Shown here: positions 60,677 through 64,000 of the stretch, piece by piece
How positions within the stretch are numbered: position 1 is the first letter of the stretch
Layout: each line of letters opens with the position of its first letter
Source of the DNA: Ruegeria aquimaris
GTDB taxonomy: Bacteria; Pseudomonadota; Alphaproteobacteria; Rhodobacterales; Rhodobacteraceae
Length of the DNA stretch: 64,000 bases
Assembly: GCF_025751555.1 (NCBI RefSeq)
Contig: NZ_JAOWLB010000002.1
Location: 372,001-436,000 of the forward strand
Direction: 5' to 3'
Position numbers and translations under genes: made by a program
The notes under the pieces: generated by a model
What the model was told of the DNA's origin: nothing
What the model saw: the letters and a program-made list of their open reading frames with translations, nothing else
Databases searched by the model: none

Positions 60677-62058
60677 CAGAGCGTCCAGACCGTCATCGGA
60701 TCGCCGATGCCGGGCAGGCATTCATTCTCGTGTTTGCCGAAACCGTCGAGCAACTTGTCGCCGCCCTGGTTCTCCTGCAGTATCCGATCGCGCAGCTCGT
60801 CGCTGATCACGATGCCCGCGCCGCACAGGCGGGTCTGCGCCTCCAGCTTGGCGGCGACGTTGACCGTGTTGCCGATCACCGCAAACTCCAGCCGGTTGGC
60901 ACCGATATCGCCCAGAACCGCGGGTCCGAAGTGCAATCCGATCCCGGCATGAATTTCTGGCTCACCCGCCCGTCGCCGGTCACGATTCCACTTTTCGATC
61001 TCGACCACCATCTCACGGGCGCAGGCCAGCGCATTGGTGGCATCGCGCTCGCCTGCCACCGGCGTGCCAAAGGTCGCCATCAGCCCGTCGCCCAGGTATT
61101 TGTCGAGCGTGCCGTGGTGACGGAACACCTGCGTTTCCATCCGGGCATGAAACCCGCGCAGCACCTCGATCACTTCGTAGGGATCGCGACCGGCGGCAAA
61201 GCGGGTGAAGCCCACGATGTCGATGAACAGGACCGCGATATCCTCTTGCCGCACCTGTTTCAGCGGCTCGTCATTCTGGCTGAGCGCATCGACCACATTG
61301 GGCGAGAAATAGCGCGACAGGTTGGCGCGTTCGCGTTCCAGCCCCGCGTTGTTCATCAATAGCCGGTTAAAGCGCCGGGCCGAGATACCCAACGTGACCG
61401 CAACGATAAGAAAGACCACCACTTCCTGCACCCGAAGTTCCGGCATGAAGCTGTTGGGGTCCATGTGCTCGGCGACGTCCGGGAAATTGGCAAAGGCCGC
61501 TGCGGCGCGCTCGGACAACTCGGGGATGGGCGTGGACAGCCACCAGGCAAGGAGCCAGCCGGTCGTCCACATCACCGTGGTCCATGTCCCGATCGCAATC
61601 ACCGTGCGCCAGGAATAGGCCAGCGTGCCCGCTGCCAGGATCACAAAGAAATACTGGAAATTGTCGAACCAGTACTGCCCGGCCAACGGCCTGATGTCCT
61701 GGGAAAACGGATTGGGCAGGACCATGCCAAGGGTCATGATCAACAGGTCGACAAAGATCAGGAACAGCTCGGTACGCGACTGGCCCACCCGTCCGGCGCG
61801 GCGGATGAACCAGCCGTTCAGCGCGATCAGCCCGAGAATGCCGTGATAATACAGAACCTCCCACTGCGGATTGACGAAGATCAGCAGCACCGCGATAACC
61901 AGCATCGCCACCCAGCGGGCGCGCACGGCCAGTTCCAGCCCCTCGCGCTTGTGCCGTTCCAGCGCGGCCTCGGTGAAGCGGTTGTCCAGATCGAACTCGT
62001 CCGGCTGGGTAAAGAAAAAACGCTCGCGTCGGCGCGCCGGGGCAGTGATATCGGCCAT
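60676..62058 (-). CDS. Adenylate/guanylate cyclase with membrane N-terminal half
   Basis: 460 residues. The N-terminal ~250 residues have several membrane helices. The C-terminal class III cyclase domain has FIDIVGFTRFA and KYLGDGLMATFG (metal-binding Asp). The transition-state position in GNTVNVAAKLEAQ is Lys, where many cyclases have Arg. It probably makes a cyclic nucleotide, though activity with this substitution needs testing. The start at 62058 is family-based. It is followed (in the transcription sense) by a hairpin array. Confidence 0.85.
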   Translation of the reverse strand: MADITAPARRRERFFFTQPDEFDLDNRFTEAALERHKREGLELAVRARWVAMLVIAVLLIFVNPQWEVLYYHGILGLIALNGWFIRRAGRVGQSRTELFLIFVDLLIMTLGMVLPNPFSQDIRPLAGQYWFDNFQYFFVILAAGTLAYSWRTVIAIGTWTTVMWTTGWLLAWWLSTPIPELSERAAAAFANFPDVAEHMDPNSFMPELRVQEVVVFLIVAVTLGISARRFNRLLMNNAGLERERANLSRYFSPNVVDALSQNDEPLKQVRQEDIAVLFIDIVGFTRFAAGRDPYEVIEVLRGFHARMETQVFRHHGTLDKYLGDGLMATFGTPVAGERDATNALACAREMVVEIEKWNRDRRRAGEPEIHAGIGLHFGPAVLGDIGANRLEFAVIGNTVNVAAKLEAQTRLCGAGIVISDELRDRILQENQGGDKLLDGFGKHENECLPGIGDPMTVWTL

Positions 62059-62129
62059 TTCGGTCGGCTCCTCGTTCCTGCGGTCGAGATAGGCATGATA
62101 ACCGCAACCGCAAACCGGGTGCGACACTG

Positions 62130-62157
62130 AAAAAAACCCCGCCGGGATACGGCGGGG
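62130..62157 (-). terminator. Rho-independent terminator after ccrM
   Basis: On the minus strand CCCCGCCG-TATCC-CGGCGGGG, an eight-base perfect stem, is followed by seven T. It lies about 60 bases beyond the ccrM stop and upstream of the cyclase start. Confidence 0.88.
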
Positions 62158-62218
62158 CAAGGTGTAGTGCCATGTGTCAGGCCACAGGCACCGGCGGTAT
62201 GCTTGGGATCTTGCGAGG

Positions 62219-63427
<1,209 letters not shown>

Positions 63428-64000
63428 TTACTCTTGATACAATATCTTGTGCACCGGCTTGAACGAACGCCTATGGTGTGGGGTTGGGCCAAGATGTTGC
63501 AGGGCAGCACGATGCTCGGGCGTCGGATATCCGGCGTTCCGCTCCCAACCGTAGCCGGGATGCTGTTGCGCCAAATCCACCATCAGCTTGTCGCGCCATG
63601 TTTTTGCCACAATTGAGGCCGCCGCAATCGACACCGACCTTGTGTCGCCCTTGACCACCGGCTGCGCCGGAATGTCGACCCCTTGTGGGATCATGTTTCC
63701 ATCAATCAGCAGAAAGTCGGGCGGCGGGCCCAGTGCCTCGACTGCGCGCCGCATCGCCATGTGCGAGGCGCGCAGGATGTTGAACTCTTCGATCTCTTCG
63801 ACGCTTGCTTCTCCAACAGCGACCTCGGCGGCTTGCCTCAGAAGATCGTTCAGCAAGCCCCGCCGCTTGCCTGTCAGCTTCTTGGAATCGTTCAGCCCTT
63901 CGGGAATGGCCTCGGCATTCAGGACCACGGCGGCGGCCACCACCGGACCCGCCAGCGGGCCGCGCCCCACCTCGTCAACCCCCGCGATGCGGAGGAAGCC
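63428..64000 (-). CDS. rnhB: Ribonuclease HII, 5' end outside the window
   Basis: The last ~190 codons are present; the start lies to the right of the window. Read from the edge, FLRIAGVDEVGRGPLAGPVV holds the metal-binding DEVGRG motif; later come LLIDGNMIP, a DTRSVSIAAASIVAKTWRD segment, then HPGYGWERNAGYPTPEHRAA. It cuts RNA in RNA-DNA hybrids, including single ribonucleotides in DNA. It lies upstream of ccrM on the same strand, about 105 bases away. Confidence 0.94.
   Translation of the reverse strand, partial: GFLRIAGVDEVGRGPLAGPVVAAAVVLNAEAIPEGLNDSKKLTGKRRGLLNDLLRQAAEVAVGEASVEEIEEFNILRASHMAMRRAVEALGPPPDFLLIDGNMIPQGVDIPAQPVVKGDTRSVSIAAASIVAKTWRDKLMVDLAQQHPGYGWERNAGYPTPEHRAALQHLGPTPHHRRSFKPVHKILYQE

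Overview
The window reads as chromosomal core plus light accessory DNA of a marine alphaproteobacterium of the Roseobacter group (Rhodobacteraceae, Ruegeria/Silicibacter-like). Pointers seen in the sequence are high GC, a CcrM-type GANTC methyltransferase, DUF2125 and DUF3576 proteins, paired FAD-GcvT demethylating oxidoreductases next to a homocysteine methyltransferase, an AlkB hydroxylase, a Porin_4 porin and GTG starts. The genus assignment is inference. I saw no rRNA, tRNA, CRISPR array, prophage or insertion sequence. Genes cover nearly everything, and most neighbours overlap or nearly touch.

Layout. 1-6.7 kb: the start of pnp (cut by the window edge), a glyoxalase-fold protein, a lone alpha-1,2-fucosyltransferase, an RluA-type pseudouridine synthase, an NTF2-like protein, an SGNH hydrolase, RarD and a secreted M20 peptidase. 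6.7-16.3 kb: one eight-gene minus-strand operon headed by an XRE-cupin repressor with a tandem operator, then a LysE exporter, a GFA protein, FAD-GcvT oxidoreductase 2, an MDR reductase, a homocysteine S-methyltransferase, a GlxA/GbdR-type regulator and FAD-GcvT oxidoreductase 1. It looks like a catabolic unit for an N-methylated compound of the glycine betaine, dimethylglycine or sarcosine type, but the substrate cannot be read from sequence. 16.4-25 kb: DUF1294, free Met-sulfoxide reductase, a TetR gene with two palindromic operators divergent from a membrane protein and a LysE exporter, thiolase, a STAS/anti-sigma pair, a cytoplasmic gamma-glutamyltransferase-fold enzyme, HspQ, an AEC carrier and a lytic transglycosylase-like lipoprotein.

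25-41 kb: amidase, aminotransferase, ftsK and lolA; a UbiH-type hydroxylase; a coupled thioredoxin-TPR / LON-domain / Trm112 / Stf0 sulfotransferase operon; exonuclease III; an OmpR-type response regulator divergent from ribA; L,D-transpeptidase; YggS; and a porin with a textbook terminator. 41-64 kb: DUF3576 lipoprotein then leuS-lptE-holA; GST, a BaiN-like flavoprotein and an HNH protein; an SDR/crotonase/VOC operon; DUF2125; pmbA-cysQ; a WaaA-like protein lacking the expected glutamates, coupled to lpxK; CoA-transferase, DsbA-like and DUF721 genes divergent from mutY; alkB; an adenylate/guanylate cyclase; ccrM with a cluster of GANTC sites upstream; and the 3' part of rnhB (cut by the window edge).

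The strongest leads are the XRE-cupin demethylation operon with its tandem operators, the WaaA-like protein that has lost its key residues, and several structured intergenic elements, two of which look like dispersed repeat families.
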